Made by a program: the position numbers and the translations under genes. Shown in pieces: positions 1 through 9,758 of a stretch of 64,000 nt of DNA. The notes under the pieces are model-generated. The model was not told the DNA's origin and searched no databases. It worked only from the letters and a program-made list of their open reading frames with translations. This stretch comes from Microbacterium esteraromaticum (lineage in GTDB: Bacteria > Actinomycetota > Actinomycetes > Actinomycetales > Microbacteriaceae), in contig NZ_JAEMWU010000001.1 of assembly GCF_017303215.1 (NCBI RefSeq), positions 1,364,001 through 1,428,000 on the forward strand, given 5' to 3'. How positions within the stretch are numbered: position 1 is the stretch's first letter; each line of letters starts with the position of its first letter.

Positions 1-30
1 TTCCCTTTCGCGACGTATGGGTGACTTTGA

Positions 31-93
31 TTCTACCTGCTGTCGAATTTGTTCTATGCTTCGTCGAAATAGTTCTACGTGTCGTAGAATTCA
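31..93 (+). promoter_or_regulatory. Three phased operator-like dyads and -10 of cydAB
   Basis: Three 17-bp boxes start at 31, 52 and 73, exactly 21 bp apart. Each begins TTCTA and ends GAA; the third (73-89) is a perfect dyad, TTCTACG-TGT-CGTAGAA. Its right arm merges with TAGAAT (85-90), a good -10 hexamer, which would start transcription near 97 and give a leader of about 45 nt to the cydA start. A 21-bp period places the sites on one face of the helix, as for a cooperatively bound repressor or activator. The regulator is not identified; the GntR gene at 14307 shows the same layout in its own promoter. Confidence 0.6.
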
Positions 94-141
94 AGAGGTC
101 GGTAGAGCCGATCGCATTCCGCATCCAGAAGGAGACACCGC

Positions 142-1725
142 GTGGACGTGCTCGACATCGCAAGATGGCAGTTCGGAATCACAACCGTCTATCACTTCCT
201 GATGGTCCCGCTCACGCTTGGGCTGGGCCTCATGGTGGCGATCATGCAGACCCGGTGGGTCCGCACGGGCGATGAGAAGTTCCTGCGTATGACCAAGTTC
301 TGGGGCAAGGTCTACCTGATCAACTTCATCGTTGGCGTCGCGACAGGACTCGTCCAGGAGTTCCAGTTCGGCATGGCGTGGAGCGAGTACTCCCGCTTCG
401 TCGGCGACGTCTTCGGTGCACCGCTGGCCATGGAGGGTCTGCTGGCGTTCTTCGTCGAGTCGACCTTCCTCGGCATCTGGATCTTCGGCTGGGGCCGCCT
501 GCGGAAGGGGCTCCACCTCGCAGCACTGTGGTGCGCCGTGATCGGCTCGTGGATCTCGGCCTTCTTCATCATCGTCGCCAACTCCTGGATGCAGCACCCC
601 GTCGGCGTGGAGCTCGGCGATGACGGACGCCCGGTCATGACCGACGTCTGGGCAGTGCTTACCAACAACACCGCCCTCGCCGCGTACACGCACACCATCC
701 TGGGGGCCCTGGTCGTGGCAGGCATGTTCTTGCTCGGCATCTCGTGGTACCACCTGTGGCGTCGTCGCCACGACGGCATCGACACGGTCGATGACGCCGG
801 CAACGTCGTCGTCGGCGAGGCCCAGGGCGTCCCCGGGCGTGACCGCACCGACCACGGCGTATGGATCTGGTCGCTGCGCGTCGGTGCCATCGTCGCGATC
901 GCCGGCTTTCTCGGCACCGTCGTGACCGGCGACATCCAGGGCAAGCTCATGTACGAACAGCAGCCCATGAAGATGGCCGCCGCAGAGGCCGCCTGCCACA
1001 CCGGTTCGTCGTTCTCGGTGCTGTCGCTCGGTGACCCCGGCTCGACCGACTGCTCCGACGTCGTCACGCTCATCGAGATCCCCGGCGTGCTCGGCTTCCT
1101 CGGCACCGGTGAATGGGGTGCCGACATGCCCGGCATCAGCGACCTCGAACCCACGTACGTCGACCAGTACGGCGCGACCATCCCCGACGACGAGCTCTAC
1201 GGCATCCACGCGGGAGCCGAAGTCAACTACGTGCCCGTGATGTGGGTGACCTACTGGGGCTTCCGCCTCATGATCGGACTCGGTGGCATCGTCGCGCTGG
1301 GCGGCGTCGTCGCCCTCTGGCTCACCCGCCGCGGCACCGTGCCCCGCTCTCCCTGGATCATGCGCCTGGCGCTGCTCGGCATCGTCGCCCCGTTCGCCGC
1401 GAACATCGCGGGCTGGATCTTCACCGAGCTCGGACGCCAGCCCTTCGTCGTGGCGCCCAACCCCGACCCGACCGGCGTTGACGGCGTGTTCATGTTCACC
1501 GCGGCGGCCGTCTCTCCCGGAGTCACAGCGGGCGAGATGCTGTTCTCGGTCATCACCCTGACGCTCGTGTACGGCATCATGCTCGTGATTGAGGGATACC
1601 TGATGGTCAAATACATCCGCGGCGGTGTCGCGGCCTCCATGCCCGAGCTCGCGGCCGGTGACGGCCACGGTGACGACCCCGACGGCGACGAGAAGCGAGA
1701 CGACGTGCTCGCGTTCGCGTACTGA
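142..1725 (+). CDS. cydA: Cytochrome bd ubiquinol/menaquinol oxidase subunit I
   Basis: Membrane quinol oxidase subunit carrying hemes b558, b595 and d; with CydB it reduces oxygen without pumping protons. The 527-residue length is normal for the family. Visible ligands are H18 (YHFLMVPLTLGL), H184 (AYTHTILGAL) and M367 (VPVMWVTYWGFR); the Q-loop keeps the K268/E272 pair (GKLMYEQQP). Start is GTG at 142 with AAGGAG at 129-134, seven bases upstream. cydB follows after 26 nt. No cydDC genes are near, although many actinobacteria carry cydABDC together, so heme-d assembly factors must be elsewhere. Control probably runs through the three dyads at 31-93. Confidence 0.97.
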   Translation: MDVLDIARWQFGITTVYHFLMVPLTLGLGLMVAIMQTRWVRTGDEKFLRMTKFWGKVYLINFIVGVATGLVQEFQFGMAWSEYSRFVGDVFGAPLAMEGLLAFFVESTFLGIWIFGWGRLRKGLHLAALWCAVIGSWISAFFIIVANSWMQHPVGVELGDDGRPVMTDVWAVLTNNTALAAYTHTILGALVVAGMFLLGISWYHLWRRRHDGIDTVDDAGNVVVGEAQGVPGRDRTDHGVWIWSLRVGAIVAIAGFLGTVVTGDIQGKLMYEQQPMKMAAAEAACHTGSSFSVLSLGDPGSTDCSDVVTLIEIPGVLGFLGTGEWGADMPGISDLEPTYVDQYGATIPDDELYGIHAGAEVNYVPVMWVTYWGFRLMIGLGGIVALGGVVALWLTRRGTVPRSPWIMRLALLGIVAPFAANIAGWIFTELGRQPFVVAPNPDPTGVDGVFMFTAAAVSPGVTAGEMLFSVITLTLVYGIMLVIEGYLMVKYIRGGVAASMPELAAGDGHGDDPDGDEKRDDVLAFAY

Positions 1726-1751
1726 CCGGCTGACTCGAGAGGAACATCGAA

Positions 1752-2789
1752 ATGGAACCGCTTCCCGTCGTCTGGTTCATCGCCATCGCCGTTCTATGGA
1801 TCGGCTACCTGCTGCTCGAAGGCTTCGACCTCGGTGTCGGCATGCACATGAGCTTCTCCACGCGCTCCGAGCGTGACCGTCGGGTCATGCTCAACACCAT
1901 CGGCCCGGTCTGGGACGGCAACGAGGTGTGGCTGATCACCGCCGGTGCGGCGATGTTCGCCGCGTTCCCGGCCTGGTACGCCTCGTTGTTCTCGACGCTG
2001 TACGTACCGTTGACCATCGCCTTGGTGGGCCTGATCGTGCGAGCGGTCGGTATCGAGTACCGCGGCAAGATCCACACCGAAGGCTGGCGCACGTTCTGGA
2101 CCTGGATGATCGGCCTCGGTTCGCTCATCGTCGCGTTCTGCATCGGTGCGGCGCTCGCGCTGACCTCCATTGGACTGCCGATCGACGGCAACGGCGACCG
2201 CGTGGGCGGACCGTTCGTCTGGCTCACCCCGACCGCCGTGCTCGGCGGACTCGCCGTGGTCGGCTTCTCACTGGCCCACGCCGCCACCTTCCTCGGTCTC
2301 AAGGCCGACGGGCCCGTGCGCGAGAGGGCCGGCCGGTTCGCTGCTCGCTGGGCGCCGCTGTGCCTGGTACCGGCCGCGCTCTGGGCGATCTGGGTGCAGA
2401 TCGCGCACGGTGGCAGCATCCTCGCCTGGGTATTCATCGCGCTCGCCGTCGTCTCGGCGGTGCTCGGCTGGGTGGCCGCCCGCAAGCGCAACGAGGGCTA
2501 CGCCTTCGTCGGCTACGCCGGGTTCGGTCTGTTCGGCGCCGGTGCGATCTTCGCGGGCATGTTCCCGCTGGTGCTGCCGTCGACCGTCGACTCGGCGTTC
2601 GACCTCACGGTCTGGAACGCCGCCAACGGCTCGTACACCCTGGGAGTGATGACGGTGGTCGCCGTCGTCGCTCTGCCGGTCATTCTGCTCTACCAGGCCT
2701 GGAGCTACTGGATCTTCCGCAAGCGCGTCACCCCGGGCATGATCCCCGAGGCGCACATCGTGCTGCCGGCGGTGCTGCGCGCCCGCTGA
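1752..2789 (+). CDS. cydB: Cytochrome bd oxidase subunit II
   Basis: Second integral membrane subunit of the cytochrome bd oxidase; it pairs with CydA in the cell membrane. It opens with the hallmark first helix containing GYLLLEGFDLGVGM, and several further hydrophobic helices follow; 345 residues is the usual size. It starts at ATG 1752, 26 nt after cydA, with GAGAGGAA just upstream, so it is surely co-transcribed. A palindromic repeat (2795-2880) sits 5 bp after the stop and probably ends the operon. Confidence 0.97.
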   Translation: MEPLPVVWFIAIAVLWIGYLLLEGFDLGVGMHMSFSTRSERDRRVMLNTIGPVWDGNEVWLITAGAAMFAAFPAWYASLFSTLYVPLTIALVGLIVRAVGIEYRGKIHTEGWRTFWTWMIGLGSLIVAFCIGAALALTSIGLPIDGNGDRVGGPFVWLTPTAVLGGLAVVGFSLAHAATFLGLKADGPVRERAGRFAARWAPLCLVPAALWAIWVQIAHGGSILAWVFIALAVVSAVLGWVAARKRNEGYAFVGYAGFGLFGAGAIFAGMFPLVLPSTVDSAFDLTVWNAANGSYTLGVMTVVAVVALPVILLYQAWSYWIFRKRVTPGMIPEAHIVLPAVLRAR

Positions 2790-2794
2790 GCCAC

Positions 2795-2880
2795 GTCGGA
2801 AATCCCAGACGGCCCACGCGCTACAGGCGTGTCCACCCAAGACACACCGAGCCAGTCAGGGTTCGTCTGGGATTTCCGAC
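2795..2880. repeat. Dispersed palindromic element, copy 1 (16-bp arms)
   Basis: GTCGGAAATCCCAGAC at 2795-2810 is the exact reverse complement of 2865-2880, with a 54-nt loop. The same pair of arms occurs again at 16745-16831 around a different loop. Both copies start just after a stop codon (cydB, CPBP gene), so they may act as terminators or mRNA 3' stabilisers. No T-run follows. Confidence 0.75.
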
Positions 2881-2924
2881 ATCCTGGCGTCGGAACACCG
2901 CCCGCGGAGCGCTAGTCTGGCCGC

Positions 2925-3521
2925 ATGATGTACGAGCACCTCGGGGCTCGGCCCCGCATCCACGACACCGCCGTCGTGGCGCCGACCGCTGTGATCTCGG
3001 GCGATGTCGAGATCGGACCGAACTGCCAGGTGCTGCACGGCGCCGTGATCACGGCGGAAGGCGGGCCCATCACACTGGGCGAGTACGTGATCGTGATGGA
3101 GAATGCGCTGATTCGTGCCACGGCCGCCAATGCCGTGCATATCGGGGATCACACGTTGGTGGGCACCCTGGCCAGTATCGCCGGCGCGACCGTCGGTGAA
3201 GAGGTGTTCTTCGCCTCGGGTGCGCGGGTGTTCAACGGGGCGATCGTGGGGGCACGTTGCGAGATCCGGGTCAATGCGATCGTGCAGCGCCGGGCCGTGC
3301 TGCCCGAGGGAACCGTCGTTCCGATCGGATGGGTGGCCGTTGGCGACCCCGTGCGGTTGTTCTCACCCGACCAGGCCGATGAGATCGCCGCGGCGATGCC
3401 AGAGCTCGACTTTCCCGGGCACGTGTTCGGCGTTGACCGCGACACCCCTGACCTCATGGTGCAGCTCACTGAGCGCTACGGCACGTCACTGGCCCGCCAC
3501 GCCGACGACCACAGGCTCTGA
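2925..3521 (+). CDS. Gamma carbonic anhydrase-like hexapeptide-repeat protein
   Basis: Left-handed beta-helix protein of 198 residues built from hexapeptide turns (for example VVAPTAVISGDVEIGPNC and GEEVFFASGARVFNGAIVG). This is the LbetaH gamma-CA/YrdA/PaaY fold, and such proteins usually form trimers. The zinc histidines of true gamma carbonic anhydrases (IGH, then LHGC in the next turn) are not clearly kept: the matching turn reads IGDHTLVGTLASIAG, so enzyme activity is doubtful. The start at ATG 2925 is supported by TAGTCT at 2913-2918, six bases upstream, the leaderless pattern common in this window. Monocistronic; convergent with gdhA. Confidence 0.8.
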   Translation: MMYEHLGARPRIHDTAVVAPTAVISGDVEIGPNCQVLHGAVITAEGGPITLGEYVIVMENALIRATAANAVHIGDHTLVGTLASIAGATVGEEVFFASGARVFNGAIVGARCEIRVNAIVQRRAVLPEGTVVPIGWVAVGDPVRLFSPDQADEIAAAMPELDFPGHVFGVDRDTPDLMVQLTERYGTSLARHADDHRL

Positions 3522-3567
3522 CCGCGGCATCCGCCCTCCGGCATCCGCTCTCCAGCATCCGTCTGTT

Positions 3568-3614
3568 TGTCACAAAGCCCCGGAACTCGGCCGGAGTTCC
3601 AGGGCTTTGTGACA
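3568..3614. terminator. Long hairpin between convergent genes
   Basis: A 13-bp arm (TGTCACAAAGCCC at 3568-3580) plus an inner 7-bp arm (GGAACTC at 3582-3588) pair with 3594-3600 and 3602-3614, with one A:C mismatch and a 5-nt loop. It lies between the gamma-CA-like gene (+) and gdhA (-), and on both strands would serve as a bidirectional terminator. The long perfect arms resemble the other dispersed palindromes here. Confidence 0.7.
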
Positions 3615-3634
3615 GATAGACGGGGGAGTGGGGG

Positions 3635-5065
<1,431 letters not shown>

Positions 5066-5132
5066 TCAGGCAGAGGTCTCACTCTAACGCGCGAGATCCG
5101 CTGGTACCGACGACAAGACGCGGCGGATGCTG

Positions 5133-7799
5133 TCAGCCGGTGTTCTGCAGACCGGCGGCGACTCCGCTGACCGAGAGCAGCAGCAGGCGCTGCAGCTCCG
5201 GGTCGGCGGCGGGGGCATCTGCATCGGCGCGCAGGGCGCGCAGCGCGCGCAGCTGCAGCAACGAGAGGGCGTCGACGTAGGGCGTGCGCAGCTGGACGGC
5301 GCGCTGCAGGATCGGCTTGTCGGCCAGCAGCTGCTCGCCACCGGTCAGACGGACCACCCACTCCCGTGTCAGTCGCAGTTCGTCGAGCACGATGCCGGCG
5401 AGGTCGTCACGGTCGCCGAGCGACAGGTACTCGGCGGCGATGCGTTCGTCGGTCTTGGCGAGGCTCATGGCGACGTTGTCGATCATGGTGCGCAGCAACG
5501 GCCATTCGCGGTAGGCCTCGACCAGCGCCTGCTCGTCGCCGACTGCCTGCAGCGCCGTTCCGAGTCCGAACCAGCCGGCCAGGTTGATGCGCGCCTGCGT
5601 CCAGGCGAACACCCACGGGATCGCCCGCAGGTCTTCGAGCGACTCGACCGACAGGCCGCGGCGGGCCGGGCGGGAGCCGAGGGCGAGCAGACCGATCTCT
5701 TCCATCGGGGTGACGGTGGCGAACCACGGGGCAAAGCCGTCGGCGCCCACCAGTGAGAAGAAGCGCTCGCGCGAGGCGACGTCCATCACCTTGGCGATGC
5801 CGGCGAACCGTTCGGCGGCGCCGCTGGTGCGCTGCTCGACGCTGGGCGATGACGCCAGCAGCGTCGCCGCGGCGACCTGGTCGATGTGTCGCATGGCGAT
5901 GGCCGGCTCGCCGTAGCGGGCGAAGATCACCTCGCCCTGCTCGGTGAGCTTGAAGCGGCCGTCGACGGAGTGCGGCGGCTGGGCGAGGATCGCCGAGTTC
6001 GCCGGTCCGCCGCCGCGCCCGAGGGCGCCGCCGCGACCGTGGAAGAGGGTGAGTCGGATGCCCGATTCCACGGCCCACTGCGCGATGTCGCGCTGCGCTT
6101 CGTACAGTGCGAGGTTCGCGGCGACCGGACCGACGTCCTTGGAGGAGTCCGAGTAGCCCAGCATGACTTCGAGTCGGTTGCCGGTCTCGTCCAGTCGCGC
6201 GCGGAACGCGGGCTGCTGCACGACCTCGGCCATGATGCCGGGCGCCGCCTGCAGGTCGGCGAAGGTCTCGAACAGCGGAACGACGTCGAGCACGGGAGCC
6301 TGGTCGCCGAGAGCGTAGTGGGCGAGCCGGTGCACGGCGGCGAGGTCGTCGGCCGAACGGGTGAACGAGACGACGTAGCGGCCCGCGGCGCGCAGCCCGT
6401 GGCGGCGCTGGATGTCGGCGATCGCGCGGAAGACCTCGAGCACCTCCTGCGTGCGCTCGCTCAGCTCAGCCCCGGCGTCGAGCTCAGCGAGCGCCTCGGC
6501 GTGTACCTGCGAGTGCTGGCGCACCTCGAGCTCGGTGAGGTGGAAGCCGTAGGTCTCGACCTGCCAGATCAGGTGCTGCAGGCCTCCGAAGGCGTGTCGG
6601 CGGGCTCCGGATGCTGCGAGCGAGCTCTGCACGGCACGCAGATCGGCCAGCAGCTCTTCGGGCGCGGCGTAGGCGCTCTCGGTCTCGACTCGGGTGGCGT
6701 GTACGCGGTGAACGACCGCGAACATGGCACGGCGGTGCGGTTCACCGGGCGAGCGCTTGGCGATCTCGGCCGCCGCGTCGGCGTGGTCTCGTGCGAAGGC
6801 ATCCCAGAGTGCGGTCACCTCGGTGGTCGGCGGCGTGCTCTCGGCATCGAGCGTCAGGGTGCGGCCGATGCGCTCGATCGCGCGCTCCAGGCCGCGCAGC
6901 ACGTGCTCCGAGGCGATCTCGGCCGCCTCACGGGTGACCGAAGCGGTCACGAACGGGTTCCCGTCGCGGTCGCCGCCGACCCACGAACCGATCCGCACGA
7001 ACGCGGGCACCACGGGGGCGCTCGATCCGGAGCCCTCGCCGCGCAGAGCGTCGTCGATCCGGCGGTACACGTGAGGGACGGTGGTGAACAGCGTCTCGTC
7101 GAAGACGCCCATCACGGTGCGCACCTCGTCGCTGGGGGTGGGCTTCTCAGCCCGCAGGGGCGCGGTGCGCCACAGGGTGTCGATCTCTTCCAGCATCCGA
7201 CGCACGGCGCGGCGCTGTTCGGAGCCGCCGGGGCTGGCCAGATCGTGCTGCCCGAGCAGGTCGGAGAGGCGGCGGATGCTGCCCGATACCGCCCGGCGAC
7301 GAGCCTCGGTCGGGTGCGCGGTGAAGACGGGGTGGAAGCGCAGGTCGGCGAGGCGCTCGCGGGCGGCATCCTCTCCGATCTCTGCACGCAGCCGGGCGTA
7401 GGCGGTGGCGACGGTGTCGGCGACGTCCTCGCGACCGGGCTGTCCGGCGCGTTCCCGCAGCACGCGGACGCGCTGGTGCTCCTCGGCGAGGTTCACCAGG
7501 TGGAAGTAGCAGGTGAAGGCGCGGGCGACCTCATCGGCGCGTTCGATCGTGAACGCGTCGGCGATGGATGCGGCGCGTTCGAAGGCGTCGGTGCTGTCGG
7601 CATCCGCGGCCTGGATCGTCGCCAGGCGCAGGCGCTCGACGTCCTCGTACAGTCCGGGAGTGCCGGATTCGCGCAGCACCTGACCCAGCAGCCCGCCCAG
7701 CATGCGCACGTCGGCGCGCATCGCCTCGGGGATGCCGTTCGATGCCTCGAAGCGGGTGATGACGCGGATGGCTTCGGTGTTCGTAGGCTCGGGGGACAT
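5133..7799 (-). CDS. ppc: Phosphoenolpyruvate carboxylase
   Basis: Anaplerotic cytosolic enzyme making oxaloacetate from PEP and bicarbonate. 888 residues, typical of bacterial PEPC. Catalytic His lies in VFTAHPTEARRR (H162); the lysine-containing GYSDSSKD motif and the glycine-rich HGRGGALGRGGGPAN loop are both intact, and the C-terminus ends in LQNTG, the conserved tail. The start at ATG 7799 is set by TACTCT (complement of 7806-7811), six bases upstream, so the mRNA should be leaderless. It supplies oxaloacetate for the glutamate made by the neighbouring gdhA. Confidence 0.97.
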   Translation of the reverse strand: MSPEPTNTEAIRVITRFEASNGIPEAMRADVRMLGGLLGQVLRESGTPGLYEDVERLRLATIQAADADSTDAFERAASIADAFTIERADEVARAFTCYFHLVNLAEEHQRVRVLRERAGQPGREDVADTVATAYARLRAEIGEDAARERLADLRFHPVFTAHPTEARRRAVSGSIRRLSDLLGQHDLASPGGSEQRRAVRRMLEEIDTLWRTAPLRAEKPTPSDEVRTVMGVFDETLFTTVPHVYRRIDDALRGEGSGSSAPVVPAFVRIGSWVGGDRDGNPFVTASVTREAAEIASEHVLRGLERAIERIGRTLTLDAESTPPTTEVTALWDAFARDHADAAAEIAKRSPGEPHRRAMFAVVHRVHATRVETESAYAAPEELLADLRAVQSSLAASGARRHAFGGLQHLIWQVETYGFHLTELEVRQHSQVHAEALAELDAGAELSERTQEVLEVFRAIADIQRRHGLRAAGRYVVSFTRSADDLAAVHRLAHYALGDQAPVLDVVPLFETFADLQAAPGIMAEVVQQPAFRARLDETGNRLEVMLGYSDSSKDVGPVAANLALYEAQRDIAQWAVESGIRLTLFHGRGGALGRGGGPANSAILAQPPHSVDGRFKLTEQGEVIFARYGEPAIAMRHIDQVAAATLLASSPSVEQRTSGAAERFAGIAKVMDVASRERFFSLVGADGFAPWFATVTPMEEIGLLALGSRPARRGLSVESLEDLRAIPWVFAWTQARINLAGWFGLGTALQAVGDEQALVEAYREWPLLRTMIDNVAMSLAKTDERIAAEYLSLGDRDDLAGIVLDELRLTREWVVRLTGGEQLLADKPILQRAVQLRTPYVDALSLLQLRALRALRADADAPAADPELQRLLLLSVSGVAAGLQNTG

Positions 7800-7867
7800 T
7801 CTTCGAGAGTATCCCCGTCGTGGATGTCGCCCGCGCCACGTGACACACGCCGCCTACGATGGACGCG

Positions 7868-9040
7868 ATGCGCATTTCAGACAATCCCCTCCGCGGACAG
7901 CAGTTTCCCGCGGCGCTCCTGCTGATCGCCGCCGGGCTCGGACTGCTGCTGGCGAACCTGCCCACGCACGATGCGATCGGTGCCGTCCTTGACGCGCACA
8001 TCGCGATCCCGGGTACGGCACTCGACCTGTCGATCGCCCACTGGGTGTCGGACGGACTGCTGGCGGTGTTCTTCTTCGTCGTCGCCATCGAGCTGCGCTA
8101 CGAACTCACCCACGGTGAGCTCGACTCGCCCCGCAAGGCTGTGCAGCCGGCGATCGCCGCGACCGGTGGCGTGCTCGTGCCGATCGCCGTCTACCTGCTG
8201 ATCGCCGGGGCAGAGCCCGCGACGGCGGGCGGCTGGCCCATTCCGACGGCCACCGATATCGCCTTTGCGCTCGGCGTACTCGCGATGTTCGGCAAGGGGC
8301 TGCCCACGTCGGTGCGCGTCTTCCTTCTTGCACTGGCGATCCTCGACGACATCATCGGCATCGTCTTCATCGCGGTGCTGTTCGCGCACGACGTCAACTG
8401 GATGCAGCTGGGGCTCGCCGCCGTCGGCGTGATCGGGTTCGGCGTGCTCAGCCGCATCGTGGCCAAGAACGGCTCGTCGGGCATCGCCGTGGTCATGGGC
8501 GTCATCGCCGTCGCTACGTGGGGACTGGTCGCCTCGTCGGGCATCCACGCGACGATCGCGGGTGTGCTGCTGGGGCTGGTCATGTCGCCGGCACCGGCCG
8601 AGCAGGTGCGGCACGGTCTCGAACCGACGGTGAACGGGGTCATCCTGCCGCTGTTCGCGTTCGTCGCGGCGTTCGTGGTGATCCCGCAGGTGGCACCCAG
8701 CCAGCTCTCGCCCGCATTCTGGGGCATTCTGGTGGCGCTGCCCGTGGGCAAGATCATCGGCATCGGCCTGTTCGGATGGATCGCCATGCGCATCCGCCCC
8801 AAGGGCACGCCGCCCGCACTGGAGCTGCCCGATCTGCTCGCCGCCGGTGCGCTGGGCGGTATCGGCTTCACCGTGTCGCTGCTGCTGGCTAACCTCGCGT
8901 TCGCCGGCGACGAGCTCGTGCGCGACGAGGCGATCCTCGGCGTGCTCGGCGGTTCGCTGATCGCACTGGTGCTGTCGGGCTTCATCGTCTCGTGGCGCGC
9001 GCGCCATTACCGTCGCGCCACGGTCGCCATTCTCGACTGA
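7868..9040 (+). CDS. nhaA: Na+/H+ antiporter NhaA
   Basis: Inner membrane sodium/proton antiporter for pH and salt homeostasis, about 12 helices, 390 residues. The transport aspartates lie in LAILDDIIGI, and the discontinuous-helix region TATDIAFALGVLAMFG is intact; the C-terminal helix shows GGIGFTVSLLLANLAF. An ATG at 7859 is in frame, but TACGAT at 7855-7860 is a -10 element seven bases before the ATG at 7868, so the shorter start is preferred and the mRNA is leaderless. mazG follows after 10 nt. Confidence 0.95.
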   Translation: MRISDNPLRGQQFPAALLLIAAGLGLLLANLPTHDAIGAVLDAHIAIPGTALDLSIAHWVSDGLLAVFFFVVAIELRYELTHGELDSPRKAVQPAIAATGGVLVPIAVYLLIAGAEPATAGGWPIPTATDIAFALGVLAMFGKGLPTSVRVFLLALAILDDIIGIVFIAVLFAHDVNWMQLGLAAVGVIGFGVLSRIVAKNGSSGIAVVMGVIAVATWGLVASSGIHATIAGVLLGLVMSPAPAEQVRHGLEPTVNGVILPLFAFVAAFVVIPQVAPSQLSPAFWGILVALPVGKIIGIGLFGWIAMRIRPKGTPPALELPDLLAAGALGGIGFTVSLLLANLAFAGDELVRDEAILGVLGGSLIALVLSGFIVSWRARHYRRATVAILD

Positions 9041-9050
9041 GGAGATACCC

Positions 9051-9725
9051 ATGACCGACCCGTCGCATCGTTCGGACCCGCTGCGCGCTGCCGCCGAGAC
9101 GATGCGGCAGGTGCGCGAGCGGTGCGTGTGGTCTCAGCAGATCACGCACCGCGACCTCGTGCCGTACCTCGTCGAGGAGTCGCACGAGGTCATCGAGGCG
9201 GTCGAGACCGGCGACGGCGCAGACTTGCGCGAAGAGCTCGGGGATCTGCTCTGGCAGGTGCTGTTCCACGCGGCCATCGCCGCGCACGACGGCGCTTTCG
9301 ATATCGACGACGTCGCGCGCGGCCTCACCGAGAAGATGGTGCGCCGGCATCCGCACGTCTTCTCGGATGCCATCGCGGAGACGCCTGAAGAGGTGCTGGT
9401 GCACTGGAACGCGGCGAAGGCCGCCGAGAAGCACGCGCGTCGCAGCGTGCTCGACGGGATTCCCGCAGGGATGCCTGTGCTGGCGCGAGCACAGAAGGTG
9501 CTCGGGCGCGTTCACCCGGTCGTTGAGCGAGCGAACGCAGCGACCGAGACGAAACACCCCCGCGACGAGCCGGCGCCGCTGCCAGCATCCGAGATCGAGC
9601 TCGGCGACGCGCTGCTGTCGCTGGTCGCCCACGCCCGCGCGAACGGATGGGACGCCGAGCGTGCCCTGCGCGAGCGCCTGCGTGTTCTCGAGAACGACGT
9701 GCGCGCCGCTGAGTCGGGCGGCTGA
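9051..9725 (+). CDS. mazG: MazG nucleoside triphosphate pyrophosphohydrolase
   Basis: Hydrolyses (d)NTPs to the monophosphate and pyrophosphate, a house-cleaning role. 224 residues with one complete MazG domain: EESHEVIEAVE (residues about 42-52), EELGDLLWQVLFHA, and TEKMVRRHPHVF. A linker (about residues 156-172) followed by a short helical C-terminal segment replaces the second MazG domain of the E. coli enzyme. The linker is encoded by a copy of a dispersed repeat (9516-9560). GAGGAG lies six bases before ATG 9051. It overlaps no neighbour and is coupled to nhaA. Confidence 0.92.
   Translation: MTDPSHRSDPLRAAAETMRQVRERCVWSQQITHRDLVPYLVEESHEVIEAVETGDGADLREELGDLLWQVLFHAAIAAHDGAFDIDDVARGLTEKMVRRHPHVFSDAIAETPEEVLVHWNAAKAAEKHARRSVLDGIPAGMPVLARAQKVLGRVHPVVERANAATETKHPRDEPAPLPASEIELGDALLSLVAHARANGWDAERALRERLRVLENDVRAAESGG
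9516..9560 (+). repeat. Dispersed repeat embedded in the mazG reading frame
   Basis: CCGGTCGTTGAGCGAGCG (9516-9533) followed by a degenerate tail ending GAGACGAAAC (9546-9555) matches the intergenic repeat at 56390-56459, which starts with the same 17-18 bases and also ends in GACGAAAC. In mazG it is read as PVVERANAATETKHP, a linker rich in Ala, Glu and Thr. Confidence 0.7.
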
Positions 9726-9758
9726 CGCGCTCGGCCGCAGACCTGGAAAGATAGACCC

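Noticed and set aside
44..72. Possible LexA (SOS) boxes in the cydA upstream region
   Set aside because: The spacing is TCGAA-N4-TTCTA, not the actinobacterial TCGAAC-N4-GTTCGA; the boxes fit the 21-bp repeat better.
31..93. CRISPR-like array
   Set aside because: Three 21-bp units without spacers; it is an operator array, not a CRISPR. No other spaced repeats were seen.
91..1668. 525-codon open frame on the minus strand
   Set aside because: Antisense to cydA; composition (His/Asp/Arg) is typical of shadow frames.
5886..7925. 679-codon open frame on the plus strand
   Set aside because: Antisense to ppc, with low-complexity Gly/Arg/Asp content; no start signal or family.
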